From positions 88,397,498-88,461,497 of the forward strand of contig CM046447.1 in assembly GCA_025506515.1 (NCBI GenBank): 64,000 bases of DNA. Reading direction: 5' to 3'. The stretch is from Flaveria trinervia. Lineage: Eukaryota; Streptophyta; Magnoliopsida; Asterales; Asteraceae. The translations under genes were made by a program, and so were the position numbers. The notes below the pieces were generated by a model. The model did not search any database. It saw nothing but the letters and a program-made list of their open reading frames with translations, and had not been told where the DNA came from. Of this stretch, positions 34,940 to 47,691 are shown piece after piece (positions within the stretch are counted from its first letter, which is position 1; every line of letters begins with the position of its first letter).

Positions 34940-37900
34940 ATGGGAGTTGTAATCGAGAGCGAAATTTGGGAAAACAATCAGCCACTGTCTATATTCATAT
35001 TCCTATCATGCTTATTCTCAATCGTCTGTTTGCCTCAGAGTTCCAGCAGGATTTCCACCGTCTTCGATCAATCACTTCCATCTTCTTTGCTTCGGTTTCA
35101 GAGGAGGTTTTTACTCCTCTTCTGCTTCTCATCAGGTCAGCAGTTACATTTTGTTGTTACTTTCAGTTCTTCAGCTTACAATAACATGATATCAACAAAG
35201 CAATGGTTTTTAACTGTAAACTTGACATTAACTGCACTGAAGTGTAGTTGTGTTAGTGTTGATAGTGGTGATTCATGATTGTATGAACAGTTTGGAGTTT
35301 GTCTTGGTCTGACTGTTGGTATTTGCTTCTTTAGTGATGGAAGGTTTGTGGTCAGTGTTTGGGGAGTACGAGATGGCATACTTTGGTGTGAGTAAGGAGC
35401 AAATGGTGTCATCTCTTGTCATTGGTTCTGCATCTGCACTCTTCATTGGGACTGCTTTAGGCATGGTGTCTGACTTAATGTATGTCTCCTTTCATTCTTA
35501 TTCCTATTAGGCTTTTCTACATTAGTTAATCTTGTTATATGAGCATATCATCCAACATGTTGAATGCGTTTTAATAATTTGCTGCTGAGAAGTTCTAATT
35601 ACCTTATATATACACAAACCTGAATAGCTACAGTTGACAAAGTTAACACATTTCATATATGATATACTTGTGCATGTTCTCACAGAGGTAGAAAGAAAGT
35701 TTGCTTAATGTTTTGCGTTTTGCACCTTTTTGTTGCCGTCTGGAAGAGGATTCTCTCGCATCCAAGCATTTGGCTAGCAAGTGTTTGCCTCTCTATAGCG
35801 AGTTCAATTTTTTTATTTGGTTTTGAGACATGGATGGTGGCTGAGCATGACAAGGTTTGTGATTTTTTCATGTTTCAATAATTGTTGGTCTCAGAAATTG
35901 TTCTACTGCTTAATTTTATATACATTTGTGCCATTGTTTCTTCAGAATTGTGATGATGAATATTGGTAACTAGAGATATCTTGTTTTTCTGGCAGTTAGG
36001 GCACAGGCTAGATTCGTTAAATGAAATGTTTTGGCTGATGACCTTTGTTGAGTCTGCTTCTTTAATTGGGAGCCAAGTGCTTGCAAATTGGTTGGTTAGT
36101 GGTGGAATTGAGAAGAACTTGTTTTTACCTTCCACTGCTACTGCATTACTGGCACTCATAAGTATGATTTCCATTGCAAGAGAATGGAGGGAATCTCCAC
36201 CTGCAACTTTCAAGGATTATCGGATATTATTGAATAAACATATCTTCTCTGGTAAACACACAAATCTCTTTCTATATACATATGTATGTATGTGTGTGTA
36301 TGTATGTATGTATCTTTCTCTCTCAGTATTAAAAAATATCTAGACAGGGAGGAATGATTCTGATTGTATTTCGACTGTACTTAAACCACAAAAGTCTAAT
36401 GCTTGAGAATAGAATTTTCATATTTGATTAGGAAATGTGACAAGTTACCTCAAGATTGAGTATATATATAATGAGAGAAGTTTCTCATAAATGACTAGTG
36501 GTGAGTATAAACGACCGAGACTGAATATACTGACCAAAAGTAACATGCCATTAATAAAACCGATGGTTAGGTTTTCAAACTATGATCAAGTGGTTCGGTT
36601 ACTGTTATATGCAACCCACTATTAACTGCAACAAACAGAATATGAAACAATTTACAATTTTTTTACCAATTGTCAAATTATGAGATATTTATATAAAATA
36701 TATGTGGAAGCATTATATTATTTGGCTACATTTAAATTATTTTGCTACATCTTATTAATTGCTACTATTTGAAACGTTAATGTTGTGCAAAAGTCATCTC
36801 TTGTGCTTAATAGACTCTGATGCTGAAAAAGTTACTAACTACTCTTAGTTTGGTACTTCTTTGGGCTAAAATTTGAACAACGAAAGGTCCCAAGTTAATG
36901 ATTGTTGAGCCAGAGGTGAAAGCTTTAAATTTTGATGGCTAACCAAAAGCAAAAAATGACCCACCTATGAAAATTGATAGTTAACCCATCTTTAACCGAA
37001 ACCCATTGAGTTGGTCAATCTCGTAACTGAAATATTTTGTTATAGTTTGGTTTTTGGCAATAATTGATGCAAATTATATTAACCCATACTCACTTGTAAT
37101 ATATTTGACATGATTTTGCAGATAAAAGAATATGGTTATTGGGCTGGGCACAATCTTGTGTTCAGTTCTCTGTTGCAGCATTTTGGATATTATGGGCCCC
37201 GACCATAGTGGTATGATTCACATCATACATGCATCACTAACATTCAAATAAAGTCCTTTCTTCATATCAATTTCAAAGAACATGTTTTCAGTCTATTTAA
37301 TACATATTCATTTATAGGCTGATGGCCGGGAAGTTAATCTAGGTATGATATACCCTTGTTTGTTGGGAGCTAAAATGTTAGGAAGCAGCACGTTTCCATG
37401 GTTTATAAATGGACCGTTACCCCTTCGCACTGAAGATTGCCTTGTATATGCATATGTTATAGCAGGCGTTGTTCTGTCTATAGTAGCTTATGATTATCAG
37501 GTACTTTTTTTTTAATTTTACATTATATGATTATAATATCTATTACTTTCTGGTCTGTTAGTTTTGTGGTCAAAAACTTATGCAGGAATTAGGAATTCTG
37601 GTAGGGCTTTTTTGCCTGTTTCATTCTTGTATCGGCTTGATTTTACCTTCTTTGCCCGACTGAGAACTTTGTAAGCTATTATATGCACCCTAAACTTATT
37701 TTGTTATTTATCTTTTAATTGAGCGGGGCTACTTGTTTTATATACAGGTACGTGCCAAATGAGTTGCGTGGAGGAATGATTAGCCTTTCTCTAGCCCCTG
37801 CAAACGCAGCAATTCTTTTATGCCTGATTATGGTATGTGACTCCTTTCTTTGATTTTGACATATAGTTCAAGAAAATTTTGGACCTTGTCAAATAGGGGT

Positions 37901-38284
37901 TTGTGCTAAATAGGTCAATTTCACAATTTGGCAAGTCAAATCCGACGTATACGAAATTTGTCACGTACCTGAATTTCATGTTAGATTATGTTGTCTTTGA
38001 CTCTTTTCATGCCATGTTAGAAAATCACATCCCTGTTGTCAAAATAATTAATAAAACTCGAACAAATTCGTGGACAACATCTATATATTGAGATAAAAAT
38101 GCCAAAATGTTGGTAATTTGTGTTGATATGGTTAGTTATGTGACAGAGAGGTTACAAAGGGAGCATTGAGAATTCAACAATAATAGCACTTGGTGCAATT
38201 GGCTTGTTCTCAGCAGCTGGTTGTATGCATTTGTTGAAGCAATCTGGCAAACACTCACCCCATCAAAACTTTCACAAACAGTGA
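34940..38284 (+). CDS. MFSD5/MoT2-like molybdate-anion transporter, nine exons, apparent frameshift in exon 7
   Basis: Member of the MFS_5 family (MFSD5; Chlamydomonas MoT2), multi-pass membrane proteins proposed to import molybdate. Exons: 34940-35135, 35335-35479, 35686-35854, 35996-36251, 37122-37210, 37318-37500, 37586-37670, 37748-37832, 38147-38284, all with GT-AG borders and consistent phase. Family blocks seen: VMEGLWSVFGEYEMAYFGVS, FGFETWMVAEHDK, DSLNEMFWLMTFVESAS, FWILWAPTIVADGRE, ELRGGMISLSLAPANAAI, and ENSTIIALGAIGLFSAAGCM before the stop TGA at 38282-38284. The product would be about 449 residues, a normal length. In exon 7, CCTTCTTTGCCCGACTGAG gives a premature TGA; one extra base there would restore the family sequence (LPSLxRLR) and the phase into exon 8. 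So this is either a 1-bp deletion allele or a base missing from the assembly. Confidence 0.9.
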
Positions 38285-40985
38285 CTACACTTCTTTTACG
38301 CCACCAACAGATTTAGGGCCAACCCATCACTCGACCCGACCCAATTGGGGAAGAAGTTTGCAACCAGCTCCAAGTTTGAAAGTTATGTGGAAGATGGGTT
38401 AAAATGTGATTATCCAGGTGAAACTTTGCTACAATATGAAACATGGAGTTGAAGTGATATACTAAGACTGTTTCAATCAATTATTAGGGTCTGAAAAGAT
38501 GAGTAGATTAGTATATTATAGCTAAGAATGTAATATTTTTATTTCATTCATTTTATATTACTTTATATGTTAATCCTAAATCCTAATACATGCTTTACTT
38601 CAAAATTTCTTGTTAGGACATATGGTGTTCACTTTTTCATTTCTTTACAACCCTGTAAGTTTAGGTATATTTCTTTGGAAGTGCTATATAAGATGTTGGT
38701 TCAAATATTTATGAATTGAAAACTGATAGTTTTGTGGTATGATCCGTGATCGCATACATTCAGTGTAGTTTGATTATTCATTTTGTAAAAATCATTTCAA
38801 TAGATTATGTCTTGTGTTCAATTTAGAAATTTTACGACGCTTTAGTTGGTATTTGATTAAACCTTAAACCAGGCAGTTGTTGGTTGAGCCAGCAAAGCTT
38901 TTCAATGAGGGTGCTTGGGTTTGATTGAGATGAATAGTTGTTGGTTAGTGATCATTGATAACGAGAGCAATGGTCAACGATGGTTTGAGGTGATGGAGTT
39001 GGGTATTTGTGTTATTTCTAGTTTTTCAAAAAGGTATGACGGTCAAATAATATTATTGTTTTTATTTTACGTACACACATTCTCTATATTACACATACTT
39101 CACTTCTAGAATCATACTTACACTTAAAATTTGAACTCACAACATGTAGTTGAGAAGTATGTCATCTTACCAGCATAATGTCCTTCGAATATTAATATTA
39201 CCATAATTTTTCATAATTTAAGACATCCTAAATATGTTCGTACATGAAATCTAAAATACGATCATACATACATATGTTTACATTATTTAATACCATATGA
39301 CGGTTTTAATGTTTATCCTTTTTCTTGCCCTCTAACCTTCTCCACTGCTTTTGCCACCGAATATTTATTGCCATTGCCCTCATCCTGCCTTGATGAGACA
39401 TTATACATACATATAGATTAAGTTGTACTGACAAGGTGGTAGCTCCTTCCACTGCAACCATGATGTCGTGCCTCTTGCCTCCCCCGCTATGGACTTAGAT
39501 TTATCGTTATCATTTGCCACCACGAAGTTTTCTTACACCAACATGTTCCACTAATTTTTGATCAATCAATAATACATATCTAACATAACTTATTAATATG
39601 TGACAGAATTGTGGCAGTAAAAACTATAGAATTTATAGCAGTTTTATGTTTGTTTGAGAACTTACTTAAGAAGTCTGAATATGATTTTTAGAAGCTTTTA
39701 AAAATATTGTGATTAGTTTCTTTACATTTCATTTACATTTTATGGTTTGAGTAAAGAATTTGAAGTAGTTGTGCAGCAAAACCCCAAAAAGAAAGAAAGC
39801 CAATTTTATCTGTGCAAATCGTAGTATCCCCCATCACCAAAACTATACATGGGGTTCAACCATTCCAATGAAAACAAGGGAGAACTCCAAATCTCTGATT
39901 TCCCCATCCTGTTTGCAGGTTTATCTTCTGTGATTTGTTCAACTTCCAGGAGATAAACAAATGATCAGGCTATATGTGTACATTTTCTTTGGGTAACGGG
40001 AACAGTATCTTGCTAAAATAGGCTAAATGTGTATCGCTCTCTCCTTTCCTCTCCAAGTCAAACATCAGTTTTAACAGACGGAAATGGAACCCGACTCCAT
40101 CTTGGAGGATTATTATAAAACATGCCTCTTAGAGATGAGATGGATGGTTGGTTCAGCACTTACACGGCTAGAGTTCGGAGCCCAGCTTGGGAATTGAGCT
40201 CCCTTTTGAGCAATGGCTGGCATGTCTTTTTTTTTTTCTTATTGTTTTTTCTTTTCAACTCACACGGCCCCATCAATACCTTGCTAGAACGTAGGCAAGC
40301 GGCCTTCAACTTGAAGGCTGGAAAGTCAAACCAATGAAAGCTAGATTTATACCTGAGACTTTTGTTAGATGGGAATCAAGCGCCTATTGTTGTGCCATCC
40401 TTTGAAGGTTTTCTTTATTACTGTTGTGATAATGGTAGAAAGTTAAAACATTTGGTGGATACAAATAAAATAAAATTTATGATATAACATCAAGGGAAAT
40501 ATTAATCAAAATATTTTGCATTTAACTACTAGGTGAATGGGTATGTAATATTTATCTCTGAAAGGGCCGATGTATTCGTGGGGGGAGCTGAAACCCACAT
40601 ACTTCTTTCTACGCCTTGGAGGGCTCCGGTTAATGACATTCACTATTCTTAGAGTCGCGGTATCAGCTGCCATAATCATTAATCCTTCAACTGCAAGACT
40701 TAATTCATCTGTAAACTGGCTCAATGACAGAAAATATAATTAAATGCTACTACTTACCAATTATTATATCTTCTTTAAATGCAGGATCCTTTACAGTTTT
40801 TCAAAGCTGCAGGAACAGGCACACTTTTTCTCTTCAGAGGATATATCTCATGTCTTTCTGACTAAATTTAAAACCCTTTAGCTCTGAAGAGGGCAGCAGT
40901 TACAAAGATCAGTAGTGCCAATATGAGGTGCATTAAAAAAGAATATTTATCTTTTTCAGATGTTTTGTGTATTAAAAATAATATA

Positions 40986-41095
40986 TTTGAGACTAAAAAA
41001 CAACACATAAAAACCATTTTACGGCAAAGAGCTACTAATATTTGAGACTAAAAAACAACACATAAAAACCATTTTACGGCAAAGAGCTACTAATT
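40986..41095. repeat. 55-bp tandem duplication
   Basis: TTTGAGACTAAAAAACAACA plus the next 35 bases occurs at 40986 and 41041, identical but for the last base. Confidence 0.92.
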
Positions 41096-41319
41096 AGATT
41101 ACCTTTGGAAGTGTAGGCCATTGATGATTTAGCAGCAGCTGCAACTGAGACTGCTGATGGAAGGACTGTCTACTGCAGGGACAGATATTATCGTAAGCTA
41201 GCAGGCGGGCAAAATTGCAAGTGGAAGGACCTGCTCAAGTAATCAGGAACAAAACAAGCCGGAAAAATATTCATAGACATGTATTTTGCAATTTTGAGAT
41301 GCTATTCAAAGAGACCTGA

Positions 41320-41343
41320 AAGAAAGAAAGAAAGAAAGAAAGG
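41320..41343. repeat. (GAAA)n microsatellite
   Basis: Five to six GAAA units in a row. Confidence 0.85.
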
Positions 41344-41791
41344 AAGACTGCAAAGCGATAGAAGTTGAACTGTTGAAGAATTTAACATGCAACTAGAATG
41401 ACGTGTCATTTGCGTTTGTGTATAGCATTAAAAGTATTGACAGGAACCCCTTTCCATCTCCCAAGTAATTTTACATCTTTCTTGCGGTACAAGATATTGG
41501 GATGACATGATTTTACACATTCAAACCACAAAAATTCTGAAAAGACCTAAAATTGAGGTGTACTCCCTAAGAAATTACATATCGGTTATTTAAATGACTC
41601 TTCCTTACCTCCACTGTACATACTTATTCATATTCTTGATCAGCATAGCTGATGAGCACTCTCAAGTTCTCCAATGTGATGGCCAATGTTTTGCAGAAGA
41701 CAACATCCAACGGACAAAATTTAGCCGTTTGATATACAATTATGTTCCTGGATATGCATCTGCCAAGCCATAACTCACATGTGCACACGTA

Positions 41792-44024
41792 CTACATAAG
41801 TTTTCTGCACCAGTTGTATACTTCAGACATTTTTTCTTCAACTATATCTCTAACCGTCTGATTTTTCCTCTTGGTTTCTTCTATATCTAAAGTTCGGTAC
41901 GCAAGAGCAAGCAAGTAAACAGCTGGATGAACCCTCCTGCATGCCACATTAAATTAAATGCATATAATTTTATTACTTGAATCCCATTGATGGAATTGTT
42001 ATGGCGCCTCTTTTAATGTTTTTGAAAAGAATACCTTTCAGAAGGTTGAGTTAAGTCAATGCCATCCCAATACCTCTGAGATAGTACAGTCTTTCCTTTA
42101 TCATCCTTCCCATATGTCTCAACATACCAACCACCAATGTCATGCAAACCACAACGAGGCTCAAATAACCAGTACCTTCTCATTAAAAAATTCGACCACA
42201 ACAAGAGTACTTAGAACATTCTATAAATCCCAAGTCTATAGATTTATATATTGGAAATAAGTTAATAGTCCAAAACAGACCTGTTAAAAGTATTCAGGGA
42301 AAGATTAAGATATGAGCCTTACTTGCTTGGTGGTAAGCGAGCTCTAGTGCATCTACATTCACAAACAGAAGCCTTCTCTCCCAGTTGATACCAGTGCATA
42401 TGTTTCACCTGACATTAATATTAAACCAATTATGAAGTTTGTTGAATTTGGGCACAGGCTGAAAGGATGATACGAAAGAAAAATTATAAAGATAGAAATG
42501 ATGCACACCAGTAGTGTCCGATGAATCATAACCACGTGAGTCTTCACATCACAATTATTATAAACAAAGCAAGAACCCTCTTCACCACTAGTCCCTAGTC
42601 CTATTATGCTTCCCAAAAGCATCTTACTTGAAACTGCATCTTCCTCAAAATCATCTTTATGGTCTTCATGTAGATTCAGATAAACATGTATACGATCTTC
42701 ACAATCTTCATTTGACATATCAGCAGTGTCACTCTTTGGTGGGACCCTATTCGCCACAGCAACAATCTTTCCTGATACATGCAACTCCAAATCCTTATAT
42801 GCATCACATGTGTGGTCGCTATGGTTATCATACGTTCTAATTTGAGTGCCTGAATCTTGATAGCAGGTGTGTGATAACTCAAGAACCTTTTTCGCAATGC
42901 ACACTTTACCAAATAGATCCCGCCCAGAAACCAAATGCAGAACCTCAGGAGTTCCAGGAACAGATCTTACATCAGCTTCAAAGCAGTTAGGAAGAAAGTC
43001 CATTGATTGAATTAGAGGACCATAATAAGCTGCATTTATGGCAGAGTAAAAATCATTCTGCAGCACATCAAAGTAGCTTGTTCCATCAATTATTCTCCTC
43101 TCTGATACAATATCATTTATGGCATATCTATACCATCTTAACCATTCAACAACCTCCATCTGCTTTTCCGTAGTTTCATAGGATTCATACATGTACATTT
43201 GAGAACCTTGTCTCGAGGACTTTTGGATAACTACTCTTTGTGAATATAGATATTTGTCATAGTAGGCTCTCTTTTCAGTATCTGACAATATCTGCACTTA
43301 ATCACTGCAAACAATCAAACTCCATTTTCATGCTCAAGACTTTTCAAAGATCAACAAGCATATAATGTGACACTGTGAGCTTCATCAATGCTTTTTGGTT
43401 CTAGCTGCAAACCTAAGGTCACATATCTGTTTATCAGAAATTAACTTCATGAGTTTTCAATTACAATTTTCAAATTCTGAATTAAACCTCATTTACCACT
43501 GGAGCCGTAGATTTTGTAACACTCTAATAGAATAAGATTTTCAGAGAGAAGAAGTTAAATCCTATGATGAAGCGCACAACGAACGGTTCAAGCTTATAAC
43601 AGACCATGGACAAGTAGCAAACAATTACTATGAGGAATTACATTAAAAAGCATCGTCATACCTCATAAGCTGCGAGAATTTGAACGAATCGGTTGGAATC
43701 GGAGAATCCATGGGGCGATTGAGAGAGATCAGGATGAGTTTCCTTCGCTAATTTCCGAAAAGAAGCTTTGATTTCTGAAAAAGAGGAAGATTCAGAAACC
43801 CCTAGGAGGTCGTAAGCGTTCTTACCGGACAATTCCGGTGGCTCCACCGACTCAGCGCTAGTGCTCAGCGGTCTATTAGATAAGAAGCCATTGATGTTGA
43901 GATACGCGTGCAGCCGAGATGAAATTAATGAATGATAGCGGCGACCGTGGTGGTGATGGTGATGGTGGCGGTGGTGACGACGGCAGAGGCTGAGGAAAGT
44001 AGTGTAAGCGCCGTGAACCGCCAT
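41792..44024 (-). CDS. J-domain (DnaJ-like) protein, organelle-targeted type, five exons
   Basis: J-domain proteins recruit and activate Hsp70 chaperones. Exons on the minus strand: 44024-43662, 43291-42509, 42408-42323, 42175-42035, 41936-41792. All borders are GT-AG and the summed length is 1518 bases, i.e. 505 residues plus a stop (TAG). The true start is the ATG at 44024 (MAVHGAYTTF); a TTG nine bases upstream only extends the frame. Residues 1-60 are basic and Ser-rich with a run of His (17-26), consistent with a transit peptide. The J domain follows (NAYDLLGVSESSSFSEIKAS, with the HPD motif at residues 97-99). The long C-terminal region has a conserved-looking block (FEPRCGLHDIGGWYVETYGK) that I associate from memory with a plant J-protein of the At5g18140 type. 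The gene looks intact. Confidence 0.93.
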
Positions 44025-46228
44025 TTTTAACAATGGTTTGGATCAGCGACTCCAACAAGGTGAGTTTCAACTTGAAAGTTTCAAGTCTTCAACTAATGAA
44101 GCCTCAAAAGTTAATGTGATTGTTGAAAGTTGAGGGTACCAAATTTTGTGATTCTACAACTTTGTGTAGTGTCAAAAATTTTGTATTTGGTCGCTTCACT
44201 AATGAGTTTATGACGCGACGAGAACAATGACCACTATTAATGGCAACCAAGATACTCTCGTATTAGGCAAGCTTATAACAATTTGTGTTGAGTAGTTACG
44301 AGCCTTCTGGTGGTGAACAAATCAAGGTAACAATGTTAGAATATTCTTAAATGGTAGTTGAGCAATGATGCAAGAAGATCAAACGTGGGTGCTCATGACA
44401 ACAAGTCAAGCTAGTGAGTGAATCTTTGTTTCTGGAAGTGTCATAGTGAATGAAGTCATAAGTGGGCCGTGTGCATTTCTTGAGCTCTAGAAAGATGCGT
44501 TGGCCTAAGAGTGTGATTGGGTTTGATTACGAGTCATGACAAAAGTTAGATGATGCTCATGAGTTTTCACAGAACCGGTTTGAATGGAAGATGGTTGTTA
44601 CACGTTAAAGTTAAATGTTTGCCCAACGTCCATTGAGTCATATGAAAGTTGTTATTTCGGGGTGCTATAATGGATGAGCAACAAAGTACAAGGATGTGCA
44701 TGTTTTTCTGATAGTAGAATGACATGTCAAACGTTTGAAGATCATATCTACATAAAGTTGTATTGATTCATGCGGGTTTATTGGTTATTTATTAATATGG
44801 GAGAATTTAACGTGTTATATGTCAATTGATTATATAGACATAACTTACATAGACTATTTGACTAATTTTACACATAAATTATAACAAATCACACTAACGA
44901 GACAGCTACTACACATCTAAAGTCACTCTAAAGTAAAATAAAAATCTGTCTTTAAAATAAAAAGCTCCACTAAAAAGTTCAATAATAATGTGTCTTGAAG
45001 TTAATACCACCTAACATCACACTAATAAATAGAAACCCGTCAAAGTTAAACAAAAGATAACCAAATTGTACCTCCAAACGTGATCACAGGAAACAAGCTA
45101 ATCGGGCCTGACTCATTTTGCAATTGGTTTTCTAGTTTTCTCTCTAGCTTACAATCTCCACTTTTTATTTCCTCCCTCAAATTCTTTCTTCCTGACCTAT
45201 TTGACTCTCTGCTACAGTAATTACAAGCTTAGCTAGCGCTATTAGGTCTGATTCGGATCCCAACTTTTATTTGAACGAAATGAAAAAAAGTACCCAGGGC
45301 GTGCCCAAAATTCGAAGTGAAATTCCCAAGTACTTCCTAGCGAGCTCTCGCATAAAGATGGACAAAAAACCCGATTTGGGTATCCAAATCAATTGCTAAC
45401 CTGACTTGGTTCATTCATTAAAGATGTTTGGCCCAAACTGGCTCGACGCCCCAACTTCTCAAACTAGTTTTCCAAATCAATTTCAAAAAAGAAAAATACC
45501 GGAGCCCAAACCAACACATAAGTATTCATCATCTTTCCTAAAAAAACCGGTTTTAAACACCTTCGCAGTTAAACGCTTATTTCTGGTTTACTGACCCAAC
45601 TACCCAAGAGAAGCCCGACGAGTTTCGGCCCATATTACTCTTGTTACAGCATAATAAAACCCAATCAATTTATTGTTATATCATATAAAAACCTACCCAT
45701 CTTTTAGCCCAAAGTTTTAATTCGTTTTCTGTTTCCAAGCCCACAACAAGTTTGTTCTCTTTTAATCTCTCAAGTAAGTTGGCCAGATTCATATAATTTG
45801 ATATGATGATGTTTTAGCATCCATTTTAATCTCATTTTCTTCCATTTCACTATTAATTTATCGTTTCAGATCGCTTTTTAGTGAAACCTATAAAGTATAA
45901 AAACAAAATAAGATAATAAAATTAGTATTACTAAAGCATTTAATCAAATAATGCGACCAACATTTAAACAAAACAACATAGAAACGATGTTTTCTTATAA
46001 CGAAACAATGTGACCTTAAAGGATGTCAAAGATTGAAAAAGTCTGCCTATAAATTTTGGACATATAAGGTAGGAATTCGGTCAACGGTTAAGAAACATTC
46101 GACAATGCCTTAAAGGGTGGAAGTATGAGAAAAACACGTAGAAAAGGAAGATCTAATCGTGACAATAGAGATCGATAAACAATAATCCAATTGCAAACAA
46201 AACAATCCGAGAAGAAATCATTAAAACA
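44025..46228. other. intergenic region upstream of two divergent genes
   Basis: Lies between the J-protein gene (-) and the small membrane protein gene (+), so it holds both promoters. No ORF with features is seen. A candidate TATA box for the + gene is listed separately. Confidence 0.5.
46048..46055 (+). promoter_or_regulatory. candidate TATA box of the small membrane protein gene
   Basis: CTATAAATTTTGG stands 180 bases before the ATG at 46229, which would leave a 5' UTR of about 150 bases. Supported only by match and position. Confidence 0.35.
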
Positions 46229-46498
46229 ATGGGGGATGGAAAGAGTGAAGACTTAAGAATAACGATACTCACTTCATTATTCTGCGTTTTCGTAGTTATT
46301 GGTGGTGTTTTTCTTGTTTTGTATATGTTTGACCCCCACGCGACTCACCCGTGGTTTGCTGTTGCTGCCCTACTCTTTATCGGGTCCCCTTGGATCTTTT
46401 GGTTGATGACGTATATGTACATGTGCACAAAAGCTTCGGGCCGTTGGCTCGTTGGACCAAAGGGCGTGAGATCTCAAGATGCAAGACCAGCACTATGA
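46229..46498 (+). CDS. small plant membrane protein, two transmembrane segments, 89 residues
   Basis: Intronless frame with a good plant start context (AAAACAATGGGGG). Residues 1-10 are polar (MGDGKSEDLR). A first hydrophobic segment covers about 12-33 (LTSLFCVFVVIGGVFLVLYM). A short loop (DPHATHPW) follows, then a second segment at about 42-66 (FAVAALLFIGSPWIFWLMTY). The tail is basic (GRWLVGPKGVRSQ). The GSPWIFWLMTYMY block resembles small conserved plant proteins of unknown function that I have seen described only as uncharacterised. It is probably a real expressed gene; the function is unknown. The first half of its 3' flank is duplicated about 1.7 kb downstream. Confidence 0.75.
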   Translation: MGDGKSEDLRITILTSLFCVFVVIGGVFLVLYMFDPHATHPWFAVAALLFIGSPWIFWLMTYMYMCTKASGRWLVGPKGVRSQDARPAL

Positions 46499-46847
46499 CG
46501 GATGACCACATGTATGCCTATGATGTTTATGCAAATTATGTGAGTTTTTTTTTTCATTTGGAAACTGACCCATATCCTCACTTTTGTTATTAAATGGATT
46601 AAACTCTAGAAACACTCTTGGCTACGTTAATATTACAAAATCATAGTCGAGTCGGACACTTTTTCCCAATTTTACCTAAACGCACACTTGGGTTGTGTTT
46701 ATTACTTGTTTCAACCGCGATAGTTGATAAGGATTGGTTATTACGGATTCTTCGTCTGTGCTAGTGAACATTAGTCGAATCATGGTGTTTAAGGCTTCAA
46801 GTACAATATCGCTCTTGATTCATTAGAAGCGGGTGTTTTTGCAATGC

Positions 46848-47095
46848 AATGATCTTGTAAACAAAGGAAAACTTACGGGGTGACATTTTATAAAATGGAA
46901 GTCTAGGGCTTGGGAATTGGAGATGGTGAAGCATCTAACATTAATGCTCTTCTCATGATCAAATGAGGGTCGTGCTTCAATTCTTAGTATAGATAACATT
47001 CTATACAACTTTTGAGGATCTTGTCATGTTTACGTTATGTTTAAGTAATTTCGTTTAAATGAGGCACGTGTATAACTCATAAATGTTGTATCTAA
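46848..47095. repeat. diverged ~245-bp duplication, copy 1
   Basis: Collinear with 48518-48765. Shared words include GTGAAGCATCTAACATTAAT, TAGTATAGATAA, GAGAATCTTGT/GAGGATCTTGT and GAGRCACGTRTA. Substitutions and small indels suggest an old event. It lies just downstream of the small membrane protein gene. Confidence 0.8.
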
Positions 47096-47103
47096 GTGAA
47101 CAA

Positions 47104-47465
47104 TGATATAAAAACACAAGTAAAAACCAGGTTGAAAAAAAAGACCGAAAAAAACAACCGGTATAAAAAAACCAGTTTGAGTCAAACCGGTTTCTAATCC
47201 GACCCGAACCGGTGGTTTGTATATGGGTTTGTAACCCAGCACCAAAAGGTTTTAATTTAAAAAAATACCGGATAAACCGGTATAAAACCGATTTTTTCTA
47301 AAAAACCGGTTTACAAACCGGTCCAAACTGATTGAACGGTTTGAGTATTCTTGATAAAAACTGGTTTAAACTCAACTGGTTTGAAAAAAAACGGTTTGTA
47401 CATATTAAAAAAACTGGTCCAGCTTCAAATCGAATCGGTTTGAAAAAAAAAACTGGTTCGTACAC
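47104..47465. repeat. AACCGGTTT-rich degenerate array
   Basis: AAACCGGTTT, AACCGGT and AAACTGGTTT words recur in both orientations, separated by A-runs. The core AAACCGGTTT is self-complementary. Similar but shorter stretches occur at 34440-34740 and 45540-45560. Confidence 0.65.
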
Positions 47466-47691
47466 CTCTACATAGAGGGATATAATATCCGTAATGGTTG
47501 CCTTATGAGTTTTAAAAACTGCATGATGTAATAAATAAATTAGAAAGATGGTGTGTATGTATACATGTATATAGATAATTTTAATTCTTAATATGAAAAG
47601 TTAACAAAATATCAAGTTTGAAATAATGAAACAACATATAGAGCCATTACTAGTAAAAGAATTAGTAAATAGATTTCAAAAAGATAAATAA

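Larger units (their letters stand above)
38285..41791. other. intergenic region between two convergent genes
   Basis: 3' flanks of the transporter (+) and the J-protein gene (-). Short frames occur (40122-40337 on +, 40506-40724 on -) but I recognise none of them. The 40506-40724 frame (SPPRRRKKYVGFSSPHEYIG) is the only one with a protein-like composition and might be a decayed exon. A 55-bp duplication and a (GAAA)n run are annotated separately. Confidence 0.5.

Noticed and set aside
40506..40724. 72-codon minus-strand frame in the J-protein gene's 3' flank
   Set aside because: The composition is protein-like but I recognise no domain, and the J-protein gene closes in phase with a stop at 41792. 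Kept only as a possible decayed exon.
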